From contig NZ_CP096022.1 of the NCBI RefSeq assembly GCF_023115355.1, positions 124,001-188,000 on the forward strand: a stretch of DNA of 64,000 nt, written 5' to 3'. This DNA is from Halocatena salina. GTDB lineage: Archaea > Halobacteriota > Halobacteria > Halobacteriales > Haloarculaceae. The notes under the pieces are model-generated. The model saw nothing but the letters and a program-made list of their open reading frames with translations, did no database searches and had not been told where the DNA came from. How positions within the stretch are numbered: position 1 is the stretch's first letter; every line of letters starts with the position of its first letter. A program made the position numbers and the translations under genes. Shown here one piece after another: positions 26,779 through 35,009 of this stretch.

Positions 26779-27548
26779 GCACGCTCGATAGATTCAGACT
26801 GGACGACGACGTGGTACTGATTACAGGCGCTGCCTCGGGTATCGGAAAGACCTACTCTGAGGCGTGTGCCGACACAGGTGCAACGCTCGCACTCGCAGAC
26901 ATCGATGCCGAGGGGGTCGAGGCGGTTGCCGACGAGCTCGATGCCGAGACGATCGCCATGGAGGTCGACGTCACTGACCACGAAGCGGTCGCCGAGATGG
27001 TCGAACGGGTCACGGAAACATTCGGCGGTCTCGACGTCGCTTTCGCCAACGCCGGTATCGGCCGACTGAGTTCACCAGTCAATGGGTACTCCATCGAGGA
27101 GTGGGATGACGTAATGGATGTCAATCTCGATGGAGTCTTCTACACCATCCGGGAAGCTTCTAGGGTAATGGAGGAAGGTGGAAGGATAATCACGACGGCG
27201 TCGGTGCTCAGTTCGGTCGCCTCTGAGTACCCCGGCGTCGCTGCCTACGTCGCCTCGAAGGGTGGCGTCGCTCAACTCACCAAACAGGCTGCCGCTGATC
27301 TCGGTAGACGAGGGATTCGAGTCAACGCGATCGCACCCGGGTGGACACATACCGGTATCGGTGGTGGCGCATTCCGCAAGGATTCGGGAATGGATGCGAT
27401 GCACGAGCAGATGGCCGAGGAGACGCTGCTCGGTCGACTCGGCGAACCGGACGATCTGAAGGGTATCGCGCTCTTTCTCGCGAGCGATGCTTCGGCATAC
27501 TGCACGGGGAGCGTATTCACGGTTGACGGAGGCTGGACGACCACATGA
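26775..27548 (+). CDS. Short-chain dehydrogenase/reductase
   Basis: A 257-residue classical SDR. The cofactor motif TGAASGIGKTY lies near residue 16, an acidic residue after the second strand (LADIDAEG) favours NAD over NADP, and the catalytic Y-x-x-x-K is in AAYVASKGGVAQL. The Ser is in TTASVLSSVASE. The C-terminal VFTVDGGWTTT is typical. The ATG overlaps the acyl-CoA dehydrogenase stop (ATGA). It could act as the 3-hydroxyacyl-CoA dehydrogenase step of the same degradation pathway, but the substrate is inferred from context only. Confidence 0.9.
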   Translation: MSTLDRFRLDDDVVLITGAASGIGKTYSEACADTGATLALADIDAEGVEAVADELDAETIAMEVDVTDHEAVAEMVERVTETFGGLDVAFANAGIGRLSSPVNGYSIEEWDDVMDVNLDGVFYTIREASRVMEEGGRIITTASVLSSVASEYPGVAAYVASKGGVAQLTKQAAADLGRRGIRVNAIAPGWTHTGIGGGAFRKDSGMDAMHEQMAEETLLGRLGEPDDLKGIALFLASDASAYCTGSVFTVDGGWTTT

Positions 27549-27615
27549 GACGAGAACTCCAACGAGCGGAGCCAACCGAACGTCGTTTCATCACCATCCA
27601 GTGTGCACCACACCC

Positions 27616-28623
27616 ATGACAGTACCACTTGACCTCGTAGTGAGCGTTTCAGACCACGACTCGCTCGATGGAGTGGCCGCACAGGCCCGTCGTGCCGAGG
27701 AGCACGGCTTCGAGCGTGTCTCGGCTGGCGAGACGACTGGCTGGGATATGGTGACGACATTCGCCGTCATCGGCGAGCGAACAGACCATATTGGACTTTC
27801 GAACGACGTGCTCTCTCCGTATGGCCGCTCGCCGACCGTCCTCGCCCAGACCGCCTTGACGATGCACGAGGCGACCGGCAGGCGATTCAGGCTCGGACTG
27901 GGGACGAGTTCGCCCGCCATCGCCGAACGCTGGCACGGAGTAGCCTTCGACCGACCGCTTCGACGTCTCCGGGAGACCATCGATATCGTCCGGGCGGTGT
28001 ACGAAGGCGGCTCCGTGAGCTACGATGGTGAGGTCTACCAGCTGGGCGGCCTTTCCTACGACCGGTCCGTGCCCGAGAATCCGCCACCGATAGACGTCGC
28101 CGCTCTTGGCCCGAAGGCTGTCGAACTCGCTGGGCGGTTCGCTGACGGGTGGGTACCACAGTTGTTTACTGTTGCGGGCCTCAATGAGCGAATGGATGAC
28201 CTCCGACGCGGAGCGGAGTTGGGCAGCCGTGACCCAGCGGACCTACGGGTTGCCCCGCTCGTGCGGTGTTTCGCCAGTGATGACCCAGAGCGTGCCCGTG
28301 AGGAAACTCGGATGATGGTGGCCTTTCTCATCGGTGCGTACGGTCCCTTTTATGGCCAATCTATCGCCGAACAGGGTTACGAGGATGTCGTTGGAGAGAT
28401 ACGAGCCGCGTGGGAGGACCGGGATTTAGCTACCATGGCATCCGCGCTTCCCGACGACCTCTTGGATGGTGTTGCCGCTGCGGGGACACCAGAAGAGGTG
28501 TGCGAGCGAGTCAAGCAGTTCGCCAATATCGATAACGTGAGCGCGGTACGCATCGGCTTCGTCCGCGGAATGGGACCAAAGGACAAGCAAACGACGATGG
28601 AAGCACTCGAGGAGATACTGTAG
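27616..28623 (+). CDS. LLM-class F420-dependent oxidoreductase
   Basis: A 335-residue luciferase-like TIM-barrel enzyme. It starts MTVPLDLVVSVSDHDSLDGV and shows RRAEEHGFERVSAGETTGWD, RRFRLGLGTSSPAIAERWHG, the block RRLRETIDIVRAVYEGGSVS and PIDVAALGPKAVELAGRFAD, all characteristic of the F420-dependent subgroup (methylene-H4MPT-reductase-like). It would perform a hydride transfer with F420 or a monooxygenation with flavin. It lies 67 bases after the SDR and is probably in the same transcription unit as the acyl-CoA dehydrogenase. Confidence 0.88.
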   Translation: MTVPLDLVVSVSDHDSLDGVAAQARRAEEHGFERVSAGETTGWDMVTTFAVIGERTDHIGLSNDVLSPYGRSPTVLAQTALTMHEATGRRFRLGLGTSSPAIAERWHGVAFDRPLRRLRETIDIVRAVYEGGSVSYDGEVYQLGGLSYDRSVPENPPPIDVAALGPKAVELAGRFADGWVPQLFTVAGLNERMDDLRRGAELGSRDPADLRVAPLVRCFASDDPERAREETRMMVAFLIGAYGPFYGQSIAEQGYEDVVGEIRAAWEDRDLATMASALPDDLLDGVAAAGTPEEVCERVKQFANIDNVSAVRIGFVRGMGPKDKQTTMEALEEIL

Positions 28624-29157
28624 CCAATCTCACCAGATATCTTCCTTCATCTGTCACAATGCCACAAACCGTTTCGATAGGTACCTACGAGTCCGGACGG
28701 CAGACCCGAGATGCGGGGATGTGTCCATCATCATTCCGGTACATTCATTGACGGTAGAGGAGAATGCTCCCGATCGTGGTGTTGACTACATGGGTGTTTC
28801 AGTCGTCGGTTGCGCGCGTCGCTACCGAAGCCGGCTTCGGCGGCGGCCACACAGACGGAGCTACTAAGCGGAGATGATTGACAGACACCCCATCAGTTCC
28901 ATCTGCACCCCGCATGACGATCGATTCGTCGGAGATCATTGTTATATCCCAAGAACAACCGATATTGTGTACGCGAATCGAGAGAGTGACGTGACCGATG
29001 TGAGGCTCATCACTCACAGGTGTAAGGAGAAGTCGGGAACACTACTGAGCGGACAGACCACAGTATCTTCATCACCCAGGAAATGGCATGAAATGTATCG
29101 TAGAAAAATAGAGCATTACAGTGTAAGTAGCTATTCATTCCTCCCCAGTCTTTTGCC
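28624..29157. other. Intergenic region before an ISH transposase
   Basis: About 530 bases without a supported gene. A plus-strand segment near 28815-28878 reads VATEAGFGGGHTDGATKRR before a stop; it might be the tail of a lost gene. The last 100 bases are AT-rich and presumably contain the left end and promoter of the transposase element, but I could not find a clear terminal inverted repeat. Confidence 0.35.
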
Positions 29158-30762
29158 ATGAGTGCCGCAAATGAGTCTGAACGGGTGCTTGATGATGGAC
29201 TTACATGGCTCGAAACGGCGCCAACGCTCGTTGACTTCATTCGGGAGCTGAACGTGCATCTGTTCTTTCAGGACGAGGACGACGAGCGCTTCGAAATACT
29301 CGCGTACGATGCTGTCCCAACCGTTCGTGCACTGTTCTGCCGTGAATTCGCTGGGCTCTCGTGGCACGGCCTCTACGAGTGGCTCTCCACAGAGGACCGA
29401 GCCGTTCGGCTTGGCTTCGATCCGGCGAAGTTCGGCCCCTACAATACGGCTCCAACCCGTCAAACGCTCACGACCGCGTGGAATGTCCACCTCTCAGATG
29501 AGACCAAGCGTTCGATCCTCTCAGTGAGTGAGCGCCTCGTCGCTGCTGCGTACGAGAACGAGACCACCCTTGATCTCCGGCTACCCCGACACGTCGACGA
29601 GACCGATTCAGATCTCCGTGAACGACATGTCGGTGAGTTCACCACCGAGCAAATTCGCAAACACGTCCGGCATGCTCGCGAGACTGTCTTCGGTGCGTTC
29701 GACTCTGGTCGAGCCGGGAATGCGGTGTACCCCGACAGTCGCTTCGATGAACTTCAGGCACTGATGGCGCTTGGCGGCTCTGGAACGCCTCAGGGCCAAT
29801 CGCGTATGGAGAATTTCTTCGGCGAGGACTACACGCCTCACGGAGATACCCACCTCCGGACGGTCAAGCAATACACGCCTGCAATGATTCAAGCAGGCTT
29901 CGATCGGTCGATCGACAATCTCCTTGACGCAGTCAATCATCTCCAGATCCTTCAACCACCCGTCACTGTCACCATCGACATTACGACCTGGCCCTACCAC
30001 GCCGAGGACGACATTCCTGCCGAGGTCAGCGGCACGAAGCGAGCCGACGAGACAGCCTACAAGTTTGCCACGCTCTCGCTGGTCGGCAAGAGCATGCCGA
30101 TCGTCTTGGCATATGCACCGGTGATCGAGAGTTCCGAGTGGGACGATAATCCACCACACCGTTACCATCGAACCGTGCGAAGACTAGTTCAGCGAGCGCA
30201 GGAATTTGTGACGATCGACCTCGTTCTCGCAGACCGTGGCTTCGACTCGATGAAGGTCTACCAGACGTTGGACAATCTCGGCGTTCGGTACCTCCTGCCG
30301 AAGATCGAACGCTCCCCCGAACTCGAGTGTATCGATCGGATGGACCAGGATGGTGAAGACGTTGCGGTTGAGCAGGTGAACGTCGCAGTCGAGACGGGCT
30401 CGCACGAGTGTCGCATCCTCTACGTGCCCAGGAGGGATGATGAGACACAGGCATTCATCACGAACGAGTCGATCGATCCCGAGGACGCCGAAGCATGGGT
30501 CGACCACTACGCCTATCGGTGGTGTATCGAAAACGAGTATCGCTCGATCAAGCAGGAATTTCTTGCAAGGACATCCTCGAAAGACCACGCACTGCGCATC
30601 TACTACTTCGTGTTTGGGATTCTGATGTACAACGTCTGGCGGCTCACGGATGTCCTGCTGAAAGCGACGGTGTCACGTGAGATCACCGACTATACGCCGG
30701 TTATCACAGCTGGTGAGTTGGCTGACTGGATCGCGATCCATCTCCAACTCGACGCTGGCTAA
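29158..30762 (+). CDS. ISH-type DDE transposase
   Basis: A 534-residue transposase with an intact frame. The catalytic triad can be placed at D274 (TVTIDITTWPYH), D359 (VLADRGFDSMKVY) and E458 (RWCIENEYRSIKQEF). After the triad come the usual FGILMYNVWRLTDVLL and a short tail. The N-terminal 240 residues carry the DNA-binding part (HLFFQDEDDERFEILAYDAV). It is a long relative of the IS4-like ISH transposases; I could not assign an exact ISH family. A paralogue with a nonsense codon lies at 47202-48884, and a more distant one at 35010-36392. Confidence 0.88.
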   Translation: MSAANESERVLDDGLTWLETAPTLVDFIRELNVHLFFQDEDDERFEILAYDAVPTVRALFCREFAGLSWHGLYEWLSTEDRAVRLGFDPAKFGPYNTAPTRQTLTTAWNVHLSDETKRSILSVSERLVAAAYENETTLDLRLPRHVDETDSDLRERHVGEFTTEQIRKHVRHARETVFGAFDSGRAGNAVYPDSRFDELQALMALGGSGTPQGQSRMENFFGEDYTPHGDTHLRTVKQYTPAMIQAGFDRSIDNLLDAVNHLQILQPPVTVTIDITTWPYHAEDDIPAEVSGTKRADETAYKFATLSLVGKSMPIVLAYAPVIESSEWDDNPPHRYHRTVRRLVQRAQEFVTIDLVLADRGFDSMKVYQTLDNLGVRYLLPKIERSPELECIDRMDQDGEDVAVEQVNVAVETGSHECRILYVPRRDDETQAFITNESIDPEDAEAWVDHYAYRWCIENEYRSIKQEFLARTSSKDHALRIYYFVFGILMYNVWRLTDVLLKATVSREITDYTPVITAGELADWIAIHLQLDAG

Positions 30763-30964
30763 GCGTGCTGCACTGCCGTGTGGAGAACGTCACACGGAGC
30801 GACAGCTCTCGCCATAACCTCCGCTAGTCGGCGATAGTAGTGCTATCCACGTCGATTCCCAGTTCCATTCTCGAGGCACACTGTGCGACGAGATGATTTC
30901 TGAGACAATGTTCTGAATTGAAGGTGACGGCATCAATGTCCCGTTTACACTCCGAAGTCAGGGC
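30763..30964. other. Downstream flank of the transposase
   Basis: About 200 bases that should contain the right end of the insertion sequence. No gene. The dispersed repeat starts right after, as it also does about 190 bases after the related transposase at 47202-48884. Confidence 0.4.
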
Positions 30965-31141
30965 GTTCCCAACTTCGGAGGATGGATTTCTGTAAATGGC
31001 CTTTTCTCACACTGATCGAAACGGAATTTGCGATACCGTGGCACGAGAAGGCGTCTATCCGTATGCTAGCCAGTCTCAGATACTGGGTCGAACACTCCAG
31101 TGAGTGGCTGGTAATCGTGCGATCTACTCAAGGCTCCTGAA
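30965..31141 (+). repeat. Dispersed repeat family, copy 3 (most complete)
   Basis: Blocks in order: GTTCCCAACTTCGGAGGATG, GATTTCTGTAAATGGCCTTT, ACGGAATTTGCGATACCGTG, GCACGAGAAGGCGTCTATCC, GTATGCTAGCCAGTCTCAGA, TACTGGGTCGAACACTCCAG, TGAGTGGCTGGTAATCGTGC, GATCTACTCAAGGC. The inverted copy at 41457-41633 matches along its whole length. It is followed directly by the MITE-like inverted repeat at 31142-31239, the same order as at 10481-10759. Confidence 0.75.
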
Positions 31142-31239
31142 GTCAGGCAGGTGGATTTCTCATGCACGGCTGGGATCGAAAACAACACCGGAGTCTAAAT
31201 TACGCCGGGAGCTGTGCATGACGAATCAACCTAGCTGAC
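31142..31239. repeat. MITE-like inverted repeat, copy B
   Basis: Left arm 31142-31167 reads GTCAGGCAGGTGGATTTCTC and ATGCAC. The complement of the right arm 31214-31239 reads GTCAGCTAGGTTGATTCGTC and ATGCAC; 21 of 26 positions agree. The 46-base centre differs from that of copy A (10665-10759), but the arms are clearly related to it. This indicates that the arms, not the centre, are under constraint. Confidence 0.6.
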
Positions 31240-31352
31240 CTCTGCTGTATCTAGTATTCAAAACAGTGTATTCTCGAAACAACTCCTGTGAGAATCCCGA
31301 TGTGAGAACCTTCACCGATGTAAATTAAGCATCCCGGCTCCAATTATCCGCT

Positions 31353-32030
31353 ATGGCAATCGTCGCAGAAATTCTCCTTGCGGACCGAACGCTCCCGTTA
31401 GTTGGTCTAGCGAGTTCAATGCCAAGTAACAACGTGCCGATCTCCAATATAATCCCGCTCGAAGATGGACGACTTCTCGTTGAAGTGACTGTAGCCGACA
31501 ACTGGCGAAAGGCGTTCGAGCAGAGTGTCGATACCCAACCTGAAATCGTTGACGCGATAGAAATCGGACGGACAGCAGAAGGATGGTTCTATCGATTGAC
31601 CATCGACGACGAATCTGGACTCGTTGTCTCTCACGACCACGAGAATTTTAGAGGCGTATTGATGAACGCGACGGTTACCGACGAAGGGCTGCGCCATCAG
31701 AAGGTGTTCTCCGACTACGATGCGCTTGACACGCACCGAGACCTCTGCGCGGCCCATGACATCTCGTTCGACTTGCTGAATATCGCAGCGGACCCCGAAA
31801 ACCCTGGAGAACCAGATCAGTTTGGACTCACAAAGAAACAGTATCGGGCAATTTCGATCGCGTTCGCCCAGGGGTATTACGATTCGCCACGTGCTCTGTC
31901 AACGCAGGAACTCGCTAACGAACTTGGGATCTCTGGTCCATCTGCGTCTGATCTCCTCCGCCGAGCCGAGAAGCAACTCATCAGTCAGACCCTCGGTCCG
32001 ATGTTGGCAGTAAATCCGCGTGCCCAGTAG
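31353..32030 (+). CDS. HTH-10 (bat-type) transcriptional regulator, copy 1
   Basis: A 225-residue regulator. The C-terminal 55 residues are the HTH-10 domain (PF04967 type): FGLTKKQYRAISIAFAQGYY, DSPRALSTQELANELGISGP, SASDLLRRAEKQLI. The N-terminal part is the bat-associated sensor-like module (MAIVAEILLADRTLPLVGLA) with no recognisable PAS or GAF domain. Haloarchaeal proteins of this form regulate neighbouring metabolic genes. A paralogue of the same length stands at 33162-33839, with a convergent SDR gene between them. Confidence 0.9.
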   Translation: MAIVAEILLADRTLPLVGLASSMPSNNVPISNIIPLEDGRLLVEVTVADNWRKAFEQSVDTQPEIVDAIEIGRTAEGWFYRLTIDDESGLVVSHDHENFRGVLMNATVTDEGLRHQKVFSDYDALDTHRDLCAAHDISFDLLNIAADPENPGEPDQFGLTKKQYRAISIAFAQGYYDSPRALSTQELANELGISGPSASDLLRRAEKQLISQTLGPMLAVNPRAQ

Positions 32031-33002
32031 CTATGCGGGCTGTGGTTCTTCAAGCTCAAACGTGACTCCGGTCAACTCTTCAGAGATATCCCAAAGACGG
32101 CGTGCAGTAGGATGGTCATAGGATGTCGCGTTTGAAACGACGCGAGTCGGGTTTCCTCGCATTTCTAAGAACCCGTCCGGACCGAAGTAGTGGCCCCCGT
32201 CGACGTTCTCAGCTGTCGCGGCATAAAGTGCTGGAAGCACGCCGGTAGAGGCGGATTGTGTGAGGAAGGTGTTTACAAATTTCGAAAATATTTTACGAAT
32301 AGTAGAGGTCTCCATCTCGGAATCGCCGTCGGGGAGTTCTGTCGCCGACGAGCCAGGATGAGCGGCGACAGCAATCGTATCGGTCCCAATTGCGCGAAGT
32401 CGACGGTCCAGTTCGTACGTGAACAGCAAATTTGCGAGTTTGCTCTGCGCGTACGCCTCGAATCGGCCGTATGACTGTCTTCCGTTGAGATCGTCGAAAT
32501 CGATTTCGCCAGTCCCATTTCTGTGGGCTACACTGCTCTGCATGACGATACGCGTCTCGCTGTCCGTCTCTAAAAGATGGTCAATGAGGAGTCCAGTGAG
32601 TGCGAAGTGTCCGAGGTGGTTAACGCCGAACTGTAGTTCGAATCCGTCTTCCGTCGTCGAGTACGGCGTCATCATCACACCAGCGTTGTTGAGAAGTACA
32701 TCGAGTCGGTCGAACTCGGAATCAAACTCGGTGACGAACTGTCGAATCGATGCTTGGCTTCCAAGGTCGAGTTCCAGCACCGTCAGTGATGCACCGGTGG
32801 TCATTGACTCAATTTCTCGCCGTGCACGGTTTCCCCGCTCAAGACTCCGGCATGCCATGACGACGTGCGCACCCTTCTGCGTGAATGCCTTGGTCGCTTC
32901 GAATCCTAGCCCACTGTTCGCGCCAGTCACGATGACTGTGCGGCCAGATTGGTCGGGCATATCCTTTGCAGTCCAGTCATCCGATTGTGTCGACGTTTCC
33001 AT
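32031..33002 (-). CDS. SDR family oxidoreductase (retinol-dehydrogenase-like)
   Basis: A 323-residue short-chain dehydrogenase of the larger, retinol/protochlorophyllide type. The cofactor motif is TGANSGLGFEATKAF, with ACRSLERGNRARREIES after the second strand, suggesting NADP binding. The NNAG motif is LLNNAGVMMTPY, and the catalytic Tyr/Lys pair is in YAQSKLANLLFTYELD. The gene runs towards the first HTH-10 gene and its stop codon abuts that gene's stop. Its promoter region faces the second HTH-10 gene. Regulation by one of these is plausible. Confidence 0.9.
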   Translation of the reverse strand: METSTQSDDWTAKDMPDQSGRTVIVTGANSGLGFEATKAFTQKGAHVVMACRSLERGNRARREIESMTTGASLTVLELDLGSQASIRQFVTEFDSEFDRLDVLLNNAGVMMTPYSTTEDGFELQFGVNHLGHFALTGLLIDHLLETDSETRIVMQSSVAHRNGTGEIDFDDLNGRQSYGRFEAYAQSKLANLLFTYELDRRLRAIGTDTIAVAAHPGSSATELPDGDSEMETSTIRKIFSKFVNTFLTQSASTGVLPALYAATAENVDGGHYFGPDGFLEMRGNPTRVVSNATSYDHPTARRLWDISEELTGVTFELEEPQPA

Positions 33003-33161
33003 CCTCTGATCAAAGTGAGTCTACGGTCCTGAGTGCTGTGCTAATATAGAAGTACATTTAAATACACTCTTGTGGAGGCACAACAGGATATGAATGAATA
33101 TGAGTCGGCACCGGCTGTACCGATCTAGAGGATTAAGTCTGCGTAGCGTCTCCTACTTCCT

Positions 33162-33839
33162 ATGACAGTGACTGCGGAACTCCTCATCAGTTCACCCTCG
33201 CTTCCGTTCGTTAGTTTCGCAGAATCGTTACCGTCCAATCAACTCGAGTGTGAACACGGCCTGTGTCTCGGAGGGGACTCTCAGGTGTTCGTCGTCCATC
33301 TCGACCCGGCTGATGGTGTTACCGAAGATGATCTCATTGCTCTCGATGAAGTAGTAGGGACAACCCCCATTGGACGCGAGAGCGGCAGGGACGTCTATCA
33401 GCTCAGCGTCAAACTGGAGGATATTGTTTCGGAAGCGTTCGTTCCCGGACGGTTCGCTAAGGCTCAGATAGAACTAACGATCATCACTTCAGAGGGCTGG
33501 TACGAAAAGAAGATATTTCGGGATTATGAGTCGTTCAATAATATGCGGAATCATTGCGATGAGCATGGCATTCGGGTTGATCTTATCTCGATCACACAAG
33601 ATTCTCCGTCCCCAGATGAACACACACAGTATGGGCTAACTGACCGGCAATACGAGGCATTGGCGCTCGCTATCTCTCGCGGATACTACGATAATCCCCG
33701 ACAGGCCACGGCCGGCGACTTAGCTGAGGAGATGGGTATTTCTCAACCCTCAATGTCGAATCTTCTTCGCCGAGGAGAGCGCCAGTTACTCACGTCGACG
33801 ATCGGGACACAGCCATCGCTGACTAACCTTTCGACGTGA
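33162..33839 (+). CDS. HTH-10 (bat-type) transcriptional regulator, copy 2
   Basis: A 225-residue paralogue of the regulator at 31353. The start MTVTAELLISSPSLPFVSFA aligns with MAIVAEILLADRTLPLVGLA. The HTH domain is YGLTDRQYEALALAISRGYY, DNPRQATAGDLAEEMGISQP, SMSNLLRRGERQLL. It is divergent from the SDR gene (160 bases between starts) and upstream of the aldo/keto reductase. Overall identity to copy 1 looks moderate, so the duplication is not recent. Confidence 0.9.
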   Translation: MTVTAELLISSPSLPFVSFAESLPSNQLECEHGLCLGGDSQVFVVHLDPADGVTEDDLIALDEVVGTTPIGRESGRDVYQLSVKLEDIVSEAFVPGRFAKAQIELTIITSEGWYEKKIFRDYESFNNMRNHCDEHGIRVDLISITQDSPSPDEHTQYGLTDRQYEALALAISRGYYDNPRQATAGDLAEEMGISQPSMSNLLRRGERQLLTSTIGTQPSLTNLST

Positions 33840-34083
33840 CATTATCTTTTCATTTCTTCAATCATAAATTTATGGTATCAATTCCATTGATTATCGCTGT
33901 TTTCCCGCAAGCGTTGTCATATCGATATGTAATCCCATGCTTGAACCACTTCCTGAGTCTCTATCAGATGCTGCTATCCGGTACGCTCTATGGAGGGGTG
34001 TTCGGGCTAGGCGAAGGGACTTAAAGGGGGTTTTAGAATAGCATCGAATCCAAATTGCGTGCAGTCTACATTCAAATGTAGAA
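33840..34083. other. AT-rich spacer before the aldo/keto reductase
   Basis: About 240 bases with no gene. It is richer in A and T than the flanking genes and should hold the reductase promoter. No clear terminator or operator was recognised. Confidence 0.4.
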
Positions 34084-34935
34084 ATGGAAACCGTCAAGCT
34101 AAACAACGATGTGGAAATGCCGATCCTCGGATTCGGTACGTATCAGATCGAGGATCTCGAAGTATGTGAACGAAGCGTCTCCGAAGCTCTCCGTACCGGG
34201 TATCGTCTCATCGATACTGCGTCCGGGTACGAGAACGAAGAGGTTGTTGGCAGAGCGATCGAGACGAGCGATGTGGCGAGAGAGGACGTGTTCGTCACCA
34301 CGAAGCTCTGGATACAGGATGCTGGCTACGAAAGCACGAAGCGGGCGTTTGAACGGTCACTCGATCGACTAGGACTGGACTATCTGGATCTGTATCTGAT
34401 CCATCAGCCCTTCGGTGACGTTCATGGCTCATGGCAAGCAATGGAGGACCTTTACAACGATGACAAGATTCGAGCTATCGGTGTTAGCAACTTCCACCCG
34501 GATCGCTTGATCGACCTGATCGTCCAGAACGAGGTCGTTCCCGCAGTCAATCAGATCGAGACACACCCCTTCTACCAGCGGATCGAAGACGCTGAGTTCC
34601 TGAGAAGGCATGAGATTCAGCACGAGTCCTGGGGGCCGTTCGCTGAAGGACGGAACAACCTCTTCGAGAACGAGGTGCTGGTTTCGATCGGCGAGCAGTA
34701 TAGCAAATCGGCTGCACAGGTCGTTCTTCGATGGCTGATACAGCGAGGAATTGTTGCAATCCCCAAGTCAGTCCATGAGGAGCGGATGGTCGAGAACTTC
34801 GATATCTTCGATTTCGAGCTGAGTAATGAAGATATGACCACGATCTCAGAGCTAAATGAGTCTGAATCACTGTTCCCTGACCACCGGGACCCAGAATTTG
34901 TCAAACAACTGAGCGAAGTGGAAGCCGATACCTGA
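34084..34935 (+). CDS. Aldo/keto reductase
   Basis: A 283-residue NADPH-dependent reductase of aldehydes or ketones. The catalytic tetrad of the family can be followed: Asp in [13 protein letters not shown], Tyr in the same block (GYEN), Lys in VFVTTKLW and His in [10 protein letters not shown]. The cofactor-binding end has [20 protein letters not shown]. The usual pair of segments around [12 protein letters not shown] is present. It may be regulated by the HTH-10 protein upstream, and could share a substrate class with the nearby SDR. Confidence 0.92.
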   Translation: METVKLNNDVEMPILGFGTYQIEDLEVCERSVSEALRTGYRLIDTASGYENEEVVGRAIETSDVAREDVFVTTKLWIQDAGYESTKRAFERSLDRLGLDYLDLYLIHQPFGDVHGSWQAMEDLYNDDKIRAIGVSNFHPDRLIDLIVQNEVVPAVNQIETHPFYQRIEDAEFLRRHEIQHESWGPFAEGRNNLFENEVLVSIGEQYSKSAAQVVLRWLIQRGIVAIPKSVHEERMVENFDIFDFELSNEDMTTISELNESESLFPDHRDPEFVKQLSEVEADT

Positions 34936-35009
34936 GCGCTCACGAGCGCTAACTCCTCTTCAGTTCCACCAGTCCTCAGCCGCTTTCCGATCGGATCGAC
35001 ACTGACGCA

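Noticed and set aside
29158-30964. Exact boundaries of the ISH elements from terminal inverted repeats
   Set aside because: I looked for inverted ends around the transposases at 29158, 35010 and 47202 but found none that I could defend, so only the genes are given.
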